Shown: positions 1 through 11,837 of the stretch, one piece after another
Layout: the number at the start of each line of letters is the position of its first letter
Numbering within the stretch: position 1 is the first letter of the stretch
Assembly (NCBI GenBank): GCA_025558075.1
Contig: JAHLKF010000002.1
Location: forward strand, 806,001 to 870,000
Source of the DNA: Gaertneriomyces semiglobifer
Taxonomy: Eukaryota > Chytridiomycota > Chytridiomycetes > Spizellomycetales > Spizellomycetaceae
Length of the DNA stretch: 64,000 bases
Reading direction: 5' to 3'
Notes under the pieces: model-generated
Told to the model about the DNA's origin: nothing
Databases searched by the model: none
What the model saw: only the letters and a program-made list of their open reading frames with translations
Position numbers and translations under genes: made by a program

Positions 1-3000
1 ACTCGCAATCAACCCGAGGCGGGAGGCTGCATGAATTGCCTCTGCTTTGACAGACGGATGGCTATCATGGCAGATAGTGCATCGTAGAGCTTCCGCGATA
101 TGTGGCTCAGCTACTTGACTTTGCCCGATCGCTTGAAAGGATTTCGAGTTAAAGAAAGGCCAGAGCAGCGGCCGGCACGGTATAGTCAGTCACCTTTGAC
201 GGCATACGCGCGGACTCTCCAATCAAAGTCAGAGAAGCGATCCAGCAAAGCATTAATGAGAGATCGATCCCGAGATTCCAAGACACATGCCAGCTGAATC
301 CAGTTGTCAGCGTGCAGACATCCGCAGTTGAACAACATGTATGCTTACCTTACAAGCTTGTAAACGAACAGCCGTGAACTCGTCGGCGAAACATTCCAGG
401 TAGCTCGGCATCGCGGCGGGGTAGATCGTGCTGAGCTTTGTCAAGGTCTTTAATGAACCAATCCGTTTCAGCGGGTCGGATGATGAAAGAGTTTCCATGA
501 CACGGTTGAGGATGCGGGAACCCATGCCTACTCGCCCAAGGGCATGGGCGGCTGCATCCCGAACATGGCCATTCCAGTCATCCCACATTAATTTAACGAG
601 CGTCTCTACAGCTTCTCTAATCAAGCGCTTTGATCCGTCAGTCGGTATGGTGGGATCCTGGTCATCGACGCAGGAGGTGATGTAGTCCACAATTGGCCTG
701 TTAGGCGCATCGGACTGTTCATGAGCGTCATGCGGCTCCGATGCTGTCCCCAGAACGCTCGCCGTGGCAATCCGCACCAACCAACGCGCAATGAGGCTGG
801 CAGCGTCTTGGCGTACTCTCCAACTTGATGATTCTGCGTCAGCCAAGAGCCCTGAGAGAACCTCTTCGGCATAGCTGTGTGGGAGCTTCAATAGCGCTCG
901 ATACGCGCTTGCGCGTCGTCGATTGTGGATCTCCCCCAGTTCACTCCGTAGAACCTGGATTACAAGCGTGTCAATCACACCAAACGCAGCCAAAGTCTTC
1001 GCTGCCGCTGCCCTTTCTTCAGGAGATCCTTCTCGCAGCATTAGCGGAAGCAGTTTACGAAATGCGAGATCCTCAGGTAACCCAAGCAAGTCTTGAGCAT
1101 CAATGTCAATGACCAGTCTGCACGCTTCGAATTGCAAGTCCCGGCTATTGCCACTGCTGATAGCCAGCCCTAAAGCCTTCAGAAGTACAGCGAAGGCCAA
1201 GCTTCCCTTCGGCGGAACTTCTGCAAGCTGTGTAAATGGGGTCTCTAGGAAGTGAGCAGCCTTTGTCATAGAAGCAATGGATACGGTCGAACCCCGACTT
1301 GAAGTCAGAAGGTTGCTTCCTAATGCGCGGGTACCGTCATTAGAGCATTTCACTGAACCAATCTTGTCAGCCACCCGGAGCCAGCAACAAAATGTCATTT
1401 CATACGTACATAAATTGACAAAGTTCACCAGGCTGAGCGGATTCGTCGGTTGATGCGATGTGTGCCCCTGTGATTGCGCCTGGGCAATGCTCATGCGCAA
1501 TGCCTCAGCCACATCCTGCACAATGCTCTCCCTCTTGGTCGGCTGTAGAACGAGTTTGTGAATTGTTGCACTTAACTTGGGTGTACATGTACACAACCTT
1601 ACCTCGCCAAGCGTTTTGAGAAACCGCAAGTCCTTACTCAGGGATTTAGAACTACTCAATCTAGAACGTGCCGACCTCATGCGACTTTGTGGTCGTGAGA
1701 GTGCGCCTTCATCGCTCGTATGGCCTTCAGGATGATCGTCAGCATCAGAATCCTCACTATCTTCTCCATCCGACGTTTCAATGACATTCGGAATTACCAA
1801 GTCAAATGACTCTTTGGGTTCTATGGCACGTTTTTCAAGCGCCGCAGAAAGCGAGTCATCTGTCGCAGGTGACATCGTCAGTGCATTGCGAGCAATAGCT
1901 TCACGGTAGTCCGCTGGTGTGTAAGAACGGCCTCTTCGGCCCGATATCATCGCCTTCTTAATTCCCGCCGATAAAGCTCGGTCATCTTTCCGTTCAACAA
2001 ATTCGCTCGGGCCTTTCAACGTCAAACGTACAATGGAATCAACAGCCATGTCCATGCTCGCGTGCTGCCCTTGCATCGCTTCTCGAGTGAGTTTCCTTAA
2101 ATACTTGACTGTGGACCTTGATAAGCAATTCTTCGGCTTCATATCTTGAGCTGATGACACCCGTAGCCCAGATCGTGCACCGGCTGACCTGTTGCCCCGA
2201 GTATCAGATTGCCCGGACGATGGGCGCTTTGATCCGGCTGTGGACGGTCTTAGGAGTTTCGCCGAGAACCTGCTGTGATCGGCCAAGGAGGACAGTCGCT
2301 GACTTAAATTCTTTCGAGATTGTAATCTTCTCTTGATTTCGTCACGAGCATATCCCGTGAGTGCTGCATGGAGGTCTACACCTTCGGCTTGCTGCCAGAC
2401 TTGCAGCATGTAAGGCACGTTTCTAGTCGAAAAAGATTCGCTGGGATTCGGTCTATGCTGGACAGCGTCAATATTGCCAGTGTTCCTTGTATCCGTCTTC
2501 GCAGCGGAAGGTGTTTCGATTGAAGGCTTTTCTTCGATAATAGCAGTAATAGTTTTGCTTGTCGATTCGGCGGCCTTTGGAAGATGACTCCGAAGCCATG
2601 AAGTTTTGTGCAAAGCTGGGCTGCTCCCGTCTATCAAGGTCTGGCGCACAGCAGGCCGAAATTGATCGTTTTCACGCAGGTCCACCTGCAGCATGCCTGA
2701 TCCGTCCGTGAATGTTCCCAGCACGTTGGCAGCATCGCGATCTACGCGAAGTTCCAATCTTTGCTGCTGGACCCTTGTCTGGGCGAGATTTTCTAGTTCT
2801 ATGGCATCCAATGCTTTTCGATGCTGCTCCAGTTCCTTGGCCTGCGCTTCCATCGAGGGCGGCAGTCGGGCTGGTCTTCGAAGAACCTGCAATTTCGAGC
2901 TCTGTGTCACATAAGGTAGATCGATTGCAGCAGCAACAGGGTTCCGATGAGGAGCATCTGACTTCAGAAAAGGAGCCGGATTCGCTGAAACTCTTCTCGG

Positions 3001-3198
3001 TCGCCTTCCGAGCACAGTCTTCATCAGGTCCTTCCGATGAGGGCCATGTGCGTACTCGGGAACTTTCTCATCAGGTTCTACATTTCCAAAATACGGAATG
3101 CCACGGTAGCCTCGTCGTAGTCCAGCGGTGACTGCCTCCTCTCCATCAGTACGATGAACTTTCTCATTGTTGACTATGCTCATCATGGTGGCAGTCAC
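1..3198 (-). CDS. HEATR4-like HEAT-repeat protein, 3' end cut by window edge
   Basis: Large protein of more than 1,030 residues. The first exon (3198 down to 349) starts at MTATMMSI. It has a long charged, Ser/Arg-rich N-terminal half and then alpha-helical HEAT-type repeats from about residue 650 (motifs such as SSWRVRQDAASLIARWLV and NGHVRDAAAHALGRVG). The ORF stop at 307 is inside an intron: a donor AAG/GTAAGC lies at 348, exon 2 is 293-194 (begins LACVLESRDRS) and exon 3 starts at 131 (AIGQSQVAEP) and is still open at base 1. Both junctions keep the HEAT pattern in frame. Length and order (long disordered N-terminus, C-terminal HEAT repeats) recall vertebrate HEATR4. That protein's job is poorly known and its distribution suggests a link to cilia. 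Assignment to HEATR4 rather than another HEAT protein is moderate; the repeat fold itself is clear. Confidence 0.7.
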
Positions 3199-3435
3199 CG
3201 ACGTTGGTCGGAGTTCTGCAACTCGACGCGCTGCGGGATTAACACCTTTTTTAAACTTGCTCTAAAACAACGACGGTGCCGAGTTAAACCAATGCACTGC
3301 GGGTAACGGCTGCCATTCACCAGGGGTTCGGAACAATATTGGTCTAGTAATATTTACATGAACAACCTATTTAACAAATACTCTCCGCATCCACAAGCAT
3401 GCGGCCATGGGGGCCTACTAGGGCTAATCAAACGT

Positions 3436-3849
3436 TCAAGGCTGAGATCGCTTCTTCCTTCTATAATGTACGCCGACGCCGATGGCGCCACACAAGACCG
3501 CTATGCACGTCACCGCTAGCCCTATTGTACGGCCGGTGGAAGGAGGTTTAACCACTGAGACAGGCCCGGGAACATTTTCGGTTAAGAGCTTTGACTTCTG
3601 ATTCACAGCAGCTTCGACCACGTCGGCGACCTTCTTCTTCACATCTTCTGCTGAAGGGACCCATGATGGTACGGCGACCTTCTTCCTCACATCTTCTGCT
3701 GTAGGAAGCCATGATGCCACTTCGGGACTTGACGGAATCTCAAATTGTTTGCCAGCAATGGAGAAAGGACCGTAGAAATAAGTGGCACCCACGAATGCCA
3801 CAGCTGAGGCAATGGCCGCGCCCGACAGGACTTTGGTGGCAGAAGACAT
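3436..3849 (-). CDS. Small membrane protein with two TM segments and an internal repeat
   Basis: Single-exon, 137 residues. A hydrophobic segment covers about residues 8-30, followed by a soluble linker and a second hydrophobic segment near residues 107-128 with a basic tail (HYRRKKRSQ). The linker contains a near-duplicate: SWLPTAEDVRKKVAV is followed directly by SWVPSAEDVKKKVAD, a W-P-x-A-E-D-V-x-K-K-V unit of about 15 residues repeated twice. The family is not recognised. The topology suggests an organelle or ER membrane protein with a short exposed loop. It lies tail-to-head with the HEATR4-like gene on the same strand, about 240 bp upstream of its start. Reality of the gene rests on its composition, good start and the repeat. 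Confidence 0.5.
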   Translation of the reverse strand: MSSATKVLSGAAIASAVAFVGATYFYGPFSIAGKQFEIPSSPEVASWLPTAEDVRKKVAVPSWVPSAEDVKKKVADVVEAAVNQKSKLLTENVPGPVSVVKPPSTGRTIGLAVTCIAVLCGAIGVGVHYRRKKRSQP

Positions 3850-4880
3850 TCCCGCCGTTTTGCTTCTGAAATACGGAAGGTTCCTTCAAATAAAATTCGG
3901 CGAGGACTTCGAACATGGGAATACGCCTCCGAAGGTTTTGACCTGAGACATGGCACGTGACCGTAACAATTACCCGAGCTTATGAAAGTTTCTCACTAGT
4001 GGGAAATTGCTAACTATTGCATGTACCTCTTTCCAACCTGGAGCCATAAGGATCTCCTACAAGCACTCAGCTTCAGTGCCAGCGTGTTCGGGGCAGGCAA
4101 TGCTGTCAGGAGAGGGAAATACACGCTAGGAAAGGCTTGTGTGCGAACCGCTCCAGCTGAGAGGCTGGGCATGTCGTTCACCAGTCGGCATGTCAAACTC
4201 CGGAGAAGGCTTGGAATCTTGCGACTGTATGCATTGCTCACCACAAAGCAACGGAGGGCTGATTACTTAGAAAGTGAATTAAAGCGGAGGCTGCAAAAGT
4301 TGATGAAAGCAACCACTCCAATCCTAGTTGCAAAAGCACCGCTCGTTTCAAGGTTTGTTGGTGATGAGTGAATGTACGTACACGAAATCATAGTTCAACC
4401 TCCGGATTTCAGCGTTCCGATTCCACTAGCTCAGAGCGACCATCGGCAAATTGTCGCATAATAAGAGACTTGGAACTTTGACAAGCGACCTCCTCCAAAG
4501 GTAAAAAACCAATGCCAGCCGTTCATGATCTTCGCCGCCGTATTTGGGAATCCATCGACACCAAAGCCGAGGTCATTTTTAACGCATCATCTACAGTTCC
4601 TCGGCTCCGCTTTGTAAATGAAATACTGCTTGCCTCATTACAAACACATGGCAATCCAATAACGCAGATCAACTAGCTGGCGCACCTATCAACGAACTAG
4701 CAATCTTAGTACTGAGTGGTATGCTTCTGCGTCCGGAGGTTCTGAGCATTCAGACTTGAGAACCCAAGTGTGAGATCACGCGCATCTATTGATAACACGT
4801 TCAACGCGCCGAGGATTCGCACTTTTCATCGCCTGAGCTCCCAAAACAGTGTTGCGGGCAGCTGCATCTCTATATGGATC
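3850..4880. other. About 1 kb without a convincing gene
   Basis: Contains overlapping open frames on both strands (4021-4371 plus, 4014-4244 minus) that look like nothing recognisable and shadow each other. A 54-codon frame at 4512-4676 is listed separately. The right end should hold the promoter of the Mgr3-like gene. Confidence 0.4.
4512..4676 (+). CDS. Possible 54-residue small protein
   Basis: Short open frame starting MPAVHDLRRRIWES and ending in TQIN before a TAG. Composition is protein-like (amphipathic N-terminal half, then LRFVNEILLASLQ) but there is no recognised family and no clear splice partner. It may be a real microprotein, an upstream exon, or chance. Weak call. Confidence 0.2.
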   Translation: MPAVHDLRRRIWESIDTKAEVIFNASSTVPRLRFVNEILLASLQTHGNPITQIN

Positions 4881-6532
4881 ATGTTCAGGATGATATCTAG
4901 GCTTTCCTGGTACCGGTGTCGTGCGGCGGAGTGGAGGCAGCGTGTCCGACCACATCGTCGCTCCTTCTCCGGAACAGGCGGAGATGCAGAAGCCCTGAGA
5001 ACCACGCTTCATGTTCCGTTTTATGCCCGACCCTGGTTTTGGGTGCTTATACTCACTCCTGCGGCAGGCGGGGCTTCTTTCCTTCTGTACTGGTCTTATC
5101 TCAACCCGTATCCTGAAAACGTCCGATCTCATTTACGGCGAGCCATGATCATGCATAACTACACGGCGACACCCGAAGATGCCGAGGCTGAATACATTAA
5201 TGGTGTGATTGGACGGGCGACTTTAAAGCTCTCATAACCAATGTCTCACATGGTTGGCTGGTTACTTAGCATTGCAGGAATGTGCTCGGTCAGGTCTGGA
5301 TCCCTACAGCGCCGAGACTACCGGCATCCTTTTACGTCTTGCGGACCTCTACGAGAAACTTCAAAAACCCGATAGTGCTCTACAAGTCTACGGTTCTGTT
5401 TTGATTCCTTACGGAAATGTTGACGCAGGTGTCTCTGGTAAACCCCTTCTTGACAAGCAAACTGAACAACGACTACGCAAGGCCGTTGGTATTGCCCAAA
5501 GAATAGGTGACATCTATAAGGCGCGAGGGCAGCTAGGCGAAGCGGAACGATTTTATGAGGTTGGTTGGGCTGGTCGGTAGGCGACCAATAGCGCGGAGCT
5601 AAACTGATTGCTTACCTATTAGTGGTCAGTCAAGCCCATGCTGGGTTTGTACGTTAGGCCTCCAGTAGTCTCTGCCGGTACTGGACCAGCAACTACGTTA
5701 TGGACCGCGATGGGTTCCAGTCACCTGCATTCTCACATCATGACCGACGAGCAGGCACATGCATCTCTGGCGCAACATCTACACAGCAATGAGCGCGATG
5801 ATCGCCACATACCTGATGAGGATGAATTGGTTGCACCCAGCGCCAACTTACGCTATGAGACTTGGGCGACCGCTCAGGATCTGGGAGCATCGTTAGAATC
5901 CTTAGCGATTTTATATGCGATGCAACATCGTAATGACTTGGCGCTGACATGTGAGTTCACCTAATGATGTCGGATGTATCGTGCGCTACTGATGATCTTG
6001 CTTAACGATAACTCTCTGTCAGTATTCTTTCGGGCGCTGCAATTTTTGAAAGAAGATGCGCACATTGTGGCCTCACGAAGGACCTTATGGTCGCGGCTCA
6101 AATCCATGATGGCGCATACGAGGCCAGGTGATGATCCCGCGGTTTATCAATGCCGGTCCGCCATCCTGCATAACAATATTGCGGAATCGTATGTAGAGCT
6201 CGGAAAGAAATACCTTCCCCTTGCCGAGCGGTATGCGAGTGGAGCATACCAACTAGCTGAGGAGGTTGACAGACAACCCGGGAGCCCGATTTGTAAAGAA
6301 TGTGCGGTCACTGCACGCTGCAACATGGGCACGATAGCGGAGGTACCTACAAGCTTCTGTTTCACCCACGTCAAACTTTTTCAAACTGACAACGCGATTT
6401 TAGATGCGAGGTGACTTGAAGAAAGCGTTCTCCCATTTTGTGGCTTGCCGCAATGAGGCAGCAAATATGCAGTGGACCGATGGTGTCAGAGTTGCCAGAG
6501 AAGGCATGCAACGAGTGCGGTCTACCGGATAG
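4881..6532 (+). CDS. Mgr3-like mitochondrial inner-membrane TPR protein
   Basis: Five exons: 4881-5202, 5270-5559, 5623-5950, 6023-6342, 6404-6532, all in frame. The chosen start (ATG 4881) gives an Arg-rich presequence ending RPHRRSFSG, typical of mitochondrial import. An in-frame ATG at 4770 is the alternative. A TM segment follows (PWFWVLILTPAAGGASFLL) and then YPENVRSHLRRAMI, the N-terminal signature of the Mgr3 family. Exon 2 holds GLDPYSAETTGILLRLADLYEKLQKPDSA-type TPR helices. Yeast Mgr3 is an adaptor that, with Mgr1, delivers substrates to the i-AAA protease Yme1. A comparable adaptor role in the inner membrane is inferred. The C-terminus (REGMQRVRST) closes the last TPR. Confidence 0.75.
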
Positions 6533-7156
6533 CGCACGCTCGCAATAGCGCCTGATACTCATGGATCGGTTCGCCGTTTAGCAACTAGCATTTACCTTTA
6601 ATTTCCGCCACATAATCTCATCATATCCATCCGATCTTCAACGGTACATGGATATAGGAAAGGACCTTTGCAATGTTTAACCTACGCTACCGCCCTTCGT
6701 TACTCAAATTTCACATTGAGCGGTGCGAGGGTCCCTGCCGGTGCCCCTGTGACTACAACCGAAATCCTTGCACCTTTTTTCTTCTTTCACCCATAGTAGA
6801 AATGGCTTCCCTTTCCTATTACATCAATCCTCACCAGCGAGCATGACTACATTCATGCCTAACAGCTTGAATGCGATCAAGGTTCAAGAAGACGGCGGGA
6901 TTCTGGCAGATTTTAGGAACGCCGCGGAGAAATGCCTGGCCGTGTGTGTCACGCCTACGCGCGTTGATCCTTCGCTTCTTGAAGCCGAAAACGTTCACGG
7001 CTGCACGGTTCTCCCACTGCGATAACGGAACTGAATATAAAAGGGGGCCACCAGCTCAGACCGGTAAAGGCATCAAAAGTACAGCAGGACCACCAGCATC
7101 ATTCTCCTCGACAGACAGCGACTTTGAGGCTACCTTGACCGTTGACGTAATTCATC
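6533..7156. other. Intergenic region upstream of PTGR3-like gene
   Basis: No supported gene. Overlapping frames at 6768-7025 and 6871-7218 are unconvincing. Holds the TATA-like element listed below. Confidence 0.4.
7036..7042 (+). promoter_or_regulatory. TATA box of the PTGR3-like gene
   Basis: A perfect TATAAAA followed by a G run lies 115 bp before the ATG at 7157, a plausible core promoter position if the 5' UTR is about 85 nt. Confidence 0.5.
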
Positions 7157-8410
7157 ATGAGCAACACAGCGATTCCACCTACTTTCCGAAAGTACGTTGT
7201 CCACCAGCTCTCGACTGACTTTGACAAGGCTACTAAGCTTGAGACTATCAATGTGGGTGCTTGATGCCGCGAACGCCTTAATGCCACCATCTAACGCGTG
7301 AACTTTCAGACCAATGACGCTTTGAAATCCTTGAAACCGAAGTACGTCGCAATCAAGCAAAAGTACTGGGCAATCAACGCTAGCGATATCAACTTTACTG
7401 CAGGACGGTATGACCCGACCAAGAAACCGTAAGTTACTGTGAAGCAGCTACTCCTGAGTTGGTCCCTGGAGGGTTACTAATTGGAGCATCAATGTTACAG
7501 ACCATTCGATTGCGGGTTTGAAGCTGTCGGGGAAGTCATCGCCGTTGGTACGGAGGTAAAGAACCTCAAAGTTGGCCAGGCCGTTGCTGTCATGCAGTAC
7601 GGAACGTTTGCGGAGGTTCAGTTCCTACCTGAACAGATGGTGATTCCTATTCCTGTAAGTAGGTCCACCCCTTTTCTACCGGCGTACTTTAACACTGACA
7701 TGGCATAATCCCAGAGCCCGGACCCGACCGTACTGGCTCTACTGGTATCAGGCATAACCTCCCACCTATCTTTGAAGCATCATGGGCTCATGAAAAGCGG
7801 CGAAACCGTCCTCGTTACTGCCGCTGCAGGAGGAGCTGGACAGATTGCCGTTCAGTTGGCCAAGGCAGCTGGCAACCACGTCATTGGCACATGCAGCTCT
7901 GAGCAAAAAGTGCAGATGCTGAAGAAATTCGGGTGCGACCGAGTCATCAATTACAAGACGGAAGATGTAAAGGACGTGCTGAAGCGAGAATACCCCAATG
8001 GAGTGGATATCGTCTATGAAGGTGTTGGTGGGGAGATGCTCAAGACCTGCTTGGGTGCATTGGCCGTCCGAGGTCGTTTAATTGTGATTGGATCCATCTC
8101 AAATTATTCCAAAGAGTCGGAAGGGGGTAATACTGGTTTCGCATTTGGCACCGACGCCGTTTCCACCGCATCTCTCTTGAGCAAGTCTACTACTGTTACC
8201 GGATTCTTCCTTGGCAACTATATGCATGAGATTCCAAGTGCTCTGAATGACTTGTTTGGTTTGGTGAAAGCCGGGAAGCTTCAGCCTCTGATTGAGATGG
8301 CTGATTTTGAGGGCATCACTGATATTCCTCGTGCTATCAAGTACATGCATGAGGGCAAAAATATTGGTAAACTTGTTGTTCCGGCTAGCCGGTCAGATCA
8401 CAAGCTGTAG
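7157..8410 (+). CDS. Zinc-less quinone/enone oxidoreductase, PTGR3 (ZADH2) type
   Basis: Four exons: 7157-7252, 7310-7428, 7501-7654, 7715-8410, coding 354 residues. It is a medium-chain dehydrogenase/reductase. The N-terminal catalytic domain has KQKYWAINASDINFTAGRY, and the Rossmann NADPH-binding loop AAAGGAGQIAVQLAKAAG sits in the second half. The family signature YEGVGGEML and the C-terminal LVKAGKLQPLIE are present. Cys and His ligands for structural zinc are absent, as in the quinone-oxidoreductase branch. Closest family by memory is ZADH2/PTGR3, which reduces 15-keto-prostaglandins in animals. In fungi the substrate is probably some alpha,beta-unsaturated carbonyl. Donor and acceptor sites are canonical. 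Confidence 0.85.
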
Positions 8411-8689
8411 AGATAGCTCGTAGGTTAGGCGGAATACCAAATTGCACTGCTGCACGCACCGACGTTGCCTCTCTGGATGACTTGTAGATCACACTGCCAT
8501 TGCGCTTGTATCCCGCTTCACAATGGAAATACCAGAATAGGCGCCTTTCCACATAGCTTCATTGGTCATTTTAATGAAACAAGATTTACGAAGCATGTCA
8601 TAAAGTTATCCACGCCTCAATGCCTTGAGAAAATGATCACGCTAAGGAACTACTTAACTACGCTTTGTGATAGCGTGCCGTCTCCACCA

Positions 8690-10332
8690 TCATGACTGCC
8701 GAGGGTTAATACTTACAATCACCGCCATGGCAATGCAGCAATAAACTACATGCATGACTGCCATAAGAAAGAACGGCGCGCCTGCAGTCCAATGGTCGAA
8801 TAAATAACCCCCAACCTTGGTATTGATGAGAATACCTGCGGCTCCGCAGAAGCTGGAGACGCCAGCAACGCTTCCTCTGATGGTGGCAGGAATATAGCTT
8901 CCGGTGACCAGCGAGAGTGACCCAACGATCATTCCAATCTCGGCAAGCCCGATAAGTATCATCCATATTACGGCCGACATGCCCGGATCGTAATTGGAGT
9001 ATGGCCCAAAGTAGCTGATGGCACCAATCATACCAATGAACAGCATGGGTAGCGGACGATGAAACTTATCTGATAAATAGCCAAAGAATGGCGCTCCCAC
9101 CAGCGCACAAGTTTGCGCTATACCGGAAAGAATGGAGGAGCGCAAGTAAGCTTCTCTGCAGTGATCTTTCATGTCCGGATCCCCCGGATCTGTCCCGTCC
9201 GGGCAAAAACCTTTGTCGATGTAATAGCGGTAGATCCACAATGGTAAGAATAACGTGAGGATAATGGTATCTCCTCTTGCCAAGAAAGATCCAGCATATC
9301 CCAAAAGCACGCGAAGGTCTCTGGCAGCTAGAAGGCCTTCTAGGGCAATCTCGGTAAGCTTCTTCTCCGCAACATCATCAGGTGTCGACAATGAATCAAG
9401 AGCGGGCGATAAGGGAGCTTCATGACTGCCACGCCTGTGAGGCAATAACCCCTCCTCTTCCTCGTTTTCAGGCGTCCTGCTTTTCGTCTTCAAGCAAGTC
9501 CATAGGACTACGGAGTAGAGGGCACACACGCAGGACGCTAGCATATACGTATTGCGTACGCCCGCCAATCCAAAACCTCCAAGTCGTGAGGGTAACCGCA
9601 TGAATCCGAACAGCGCAAGCAATGCACCAGAACCGGAAAGCAATCCTACCAAGCCTGACGTCTTGCCTCTGTCCTGGTTGAGAGCATATCACGTTTTAGT
9701 ATCGCATTACGGCAGTAACGAAGGTGCTTAGATAATTGCTCGGTACCTCATCACCGGCATAATCTGCTAAAACTGCTGTCATCATTGAAGTTGAAGCGGC
9801 GCCGCCAATGGCAAACAGGAGGCGGCACATTAAGAGCTGAGGGTAGACATTGTGGGCGAATGTGAACAGAGCTAGACCCAGCGACATGATTGCGAAACCA
9901 GCGCCATACACAAACGATCGGCCAAGGCGGTCCGACACTAATCCCCAACATAAGACGGCAACCAGAGAGACCAACTGATCGTAGAATGCAAGTGAGCCAG
10001 ATACGTTGCCAATTTCGCTAGAAGGGACATGGAGGATTTGGCTCAGGACCATACCCTAAATATTGGAACATTTTAAACGCTTATGACGACGAGATGGTAT
10101 TTCCAAAGTCGCTTACCTGCGTAGCATTGATGAACACGAGCCAGCATACTCCAAGCGCCGTTGCAATCAGGTATACTACAAAGTTGGTGTGCGTAACGCC
10201 AGGCGTAAGGGTACACATCCCCAAGAAGCGCAGACGCTTCGACTCTGTGGCAGCATGCTCATAAGGGCCAGTGTCATCAACAATCTCGTCAGGTGTATCG
10301 ATGCCTGAGGATGAGGCTGGTTGATCAAGCAT
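8690..10332 (-). CDS. MFS transporter, 12 TM
   Basis: Three exons: 10332-10117, 10055-9747, 9673-8690, about 502 residues. Exon 1 carries a cytosolic N-terminus and TM1. Exon 2 holds the loop 2-3 motif WGLVSDRLGRSFVYG (the G-x-x-x-D-R-x-G-R MFS signature). Exon 3 begins DRGKTSGLVG and includes the second-half signature GYLSDKFHRP and TM7-12. The exon 2/3 junction uses GAG/GTACCG. An alternative donor GCC/GTAATG downstream would leave only a 37-nt intron and a less typical loop. Substrate is unknown; the family resembles fungal YCR023C-type carriers. The last codons overlap a GTAAGT, so a further 3' exon cannot be excluded. Confidence 0.75.
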
Positions 10333-10513
10333 CCTCAGTCCTTATTGCTCGGGGACGAGTCTTGAGCAAACCTTTTATATCCGAAAGATGCAATACATTA
10401 AGTTTCGAACAGAAAACTGGTAGGGAATATTGATTGGGCGAAAACCTTATAGGGGCTACCATCCAACGCCTTTGTGACGACCTCTTCACCAGAAACTATA
10501 CATAGAGCGGATT

Positions 10514-11080
10514 TTACAGCGTACTAGCAGTCTCTAAAAGCTCTTCAACTCTGTCCATCGGGCGTCCAATGGCCGCCTTCTTTGCCTTCCAATCAACTAC
10601 CAGTGGTCTTTGCAACCGCTTAGCTAAATCCTTCTGCAGCACTTCCACCACTCTATCTACAGATCCAGACTGAACCGCATTCTTTTCTTCCGGTGAAAGA
10701 TCGTTGGTTCTAACAATGTCGCCTCTCGCCTCTTCAGGTAAGAAACTAACTATGAGACGGAGATCATCAACGGATGGGGGTGAGGTGGTGTACTCGACAG
10801 TTTCGATATTCAAGTTTGGAAATTTGGGAATCAAGGTACTGGCGCACTCGCGAGACTTGGAGCACGTTGGGTTATGGTAGAAGGTGATCTGAGGACGAGC
10901 CATCCTTGATGAAACTTGGCCACGGCGTTGCAAGGACGGGAAAAATGCCGGTGCTCTGCTGCTATTGCCTGTGCAGCCGTTCAAGTTAAAGGTTCTGGTG
11001 GTGAAGAGGCGCGAGACTTGGTCGGTTGCAATTTGGCCGACCCCACCACCACTTCGCACGAAGCTTCTAACATAGGCCAT
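10514..11080 (-). CDS. ArsC/Spx-family thioredoxin-fold protein, probably mitochondrial
   Basis: Single exon, 188 residues. An N-terminal extension of about 60 residues, rich in Arg/Ser and poor in acidic residues, looks like a mitochondrial presequence. A second in-frame ATG (10903, MARPQITFYH) would give the bare domain. The ArsC-family core is clear: FYHNPTCSKSR with the catalytic Cys, then VEYTTSPPSVDDLR, LSPEEKNAV, and the C-terminal block RPLVVDWKAKKAAIGRPMDRVEEL. The relatives are glutathione- or thioredoxin-linked arsenate reductases and the YfgD group. Arsenate reduction is possible but not proven, and the resolving Cys cannot be assigned. Confidence 0.75.
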   Translation of the reverse strand: MAYVRSFVRSGGGVGQIATDQVSRLFTTRTFNLNGCTGNSSRAPAFFPSLQRRGQVSSRMARPQITFYHNPTCSKSRECASTLIPKFPNLNIETVEYTTSPPSVDDLRLIVSFLPEEARGDIVRTNDLSPEEKNAVQSGSVDRVVEVLQKDLAKRLQRPLVVDWKAKKAAIGRPMDRVEELLETASTL

Positions 11081-11837
11081 GTAGCAGATTCTTCAACAAG
11101 CCTTTTCTGTGAGGCGGAATAACTTAATCACGGAGAGACGCATCAACAGGCTGACGACTATGGGACATGTATCTAGAAAGACAGGGAGTGACAGCTTCCT
11201 GTAGATGAGCTCCTACCACGCGTGAACGGCAACAGGTTGGCAATCAGAGCAACCGAATGTAGTCACACGACAATATGAGACGGCCAAGAAAACCGCATGA
11301 AGAAGAAAGAGATATGCCTAAATCAGGTAATCGCTATCTCCCTTAGCTGCCAAGCACGCCGTATCCAGTAGAATTAGTAGCTGTGACCGCGCAGTGGTTC
11401 CAGCGAGCAATCCATTCAGCGCCCAAGTCTTTGGACGAGGCATCTTCAACATTACTAGGCCAAAAGAGCCGCTGAAAGAGGCTGAACAAGAGGGTTAGTC
11501 AGAGACTTGCCACAACATTGCAAACTAAGGCCCAAAGGCCCTTTAAGCGCATGTTTGAAATGTGAACCGAGTCAAGCTCCGTCCTCTACTACTCAGTCTA
11601 CTAGCCAAAGATCTGTACGCTTCCGGGAACTCCATCTCGCATATAGATATTGCGCCATACGAGGGAACTGAGAAGGAGCTTTCTCTCAAGAGCACGATTA
11701 GACAACCGAACACCAATGTAAGGAAGATATCTCAATATTGGGTGCTCGCTCATCGTTGATACGGACGTCGCAACCGCCTTGTTTTGTTCGCGCAGGACCG
11801 CTCGCGTTAGTTTTAGCATGACTATGCCACTCGCGCG
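11081..11837. other. Intergenic, divergent promoters
   Basis: About 750 bp between divergently transcribed genes. Short open frames on both strands have no recognisable content. Confidence 0.4.

Noticed and set aside
4021..4371. 116-codon frame upstream of the Mgr3-like gene
   Set aside because: An opposing frame covers the same bases and neither resembles a protein family.
9674..9710. 37-nt intron (GTAATG...CAG) in the first MFS gene
   Set aside because: The upstream donor GAG/GTACCG gives a normal 73-nt intron and the more family-like junction GDE/DRGKTSG.
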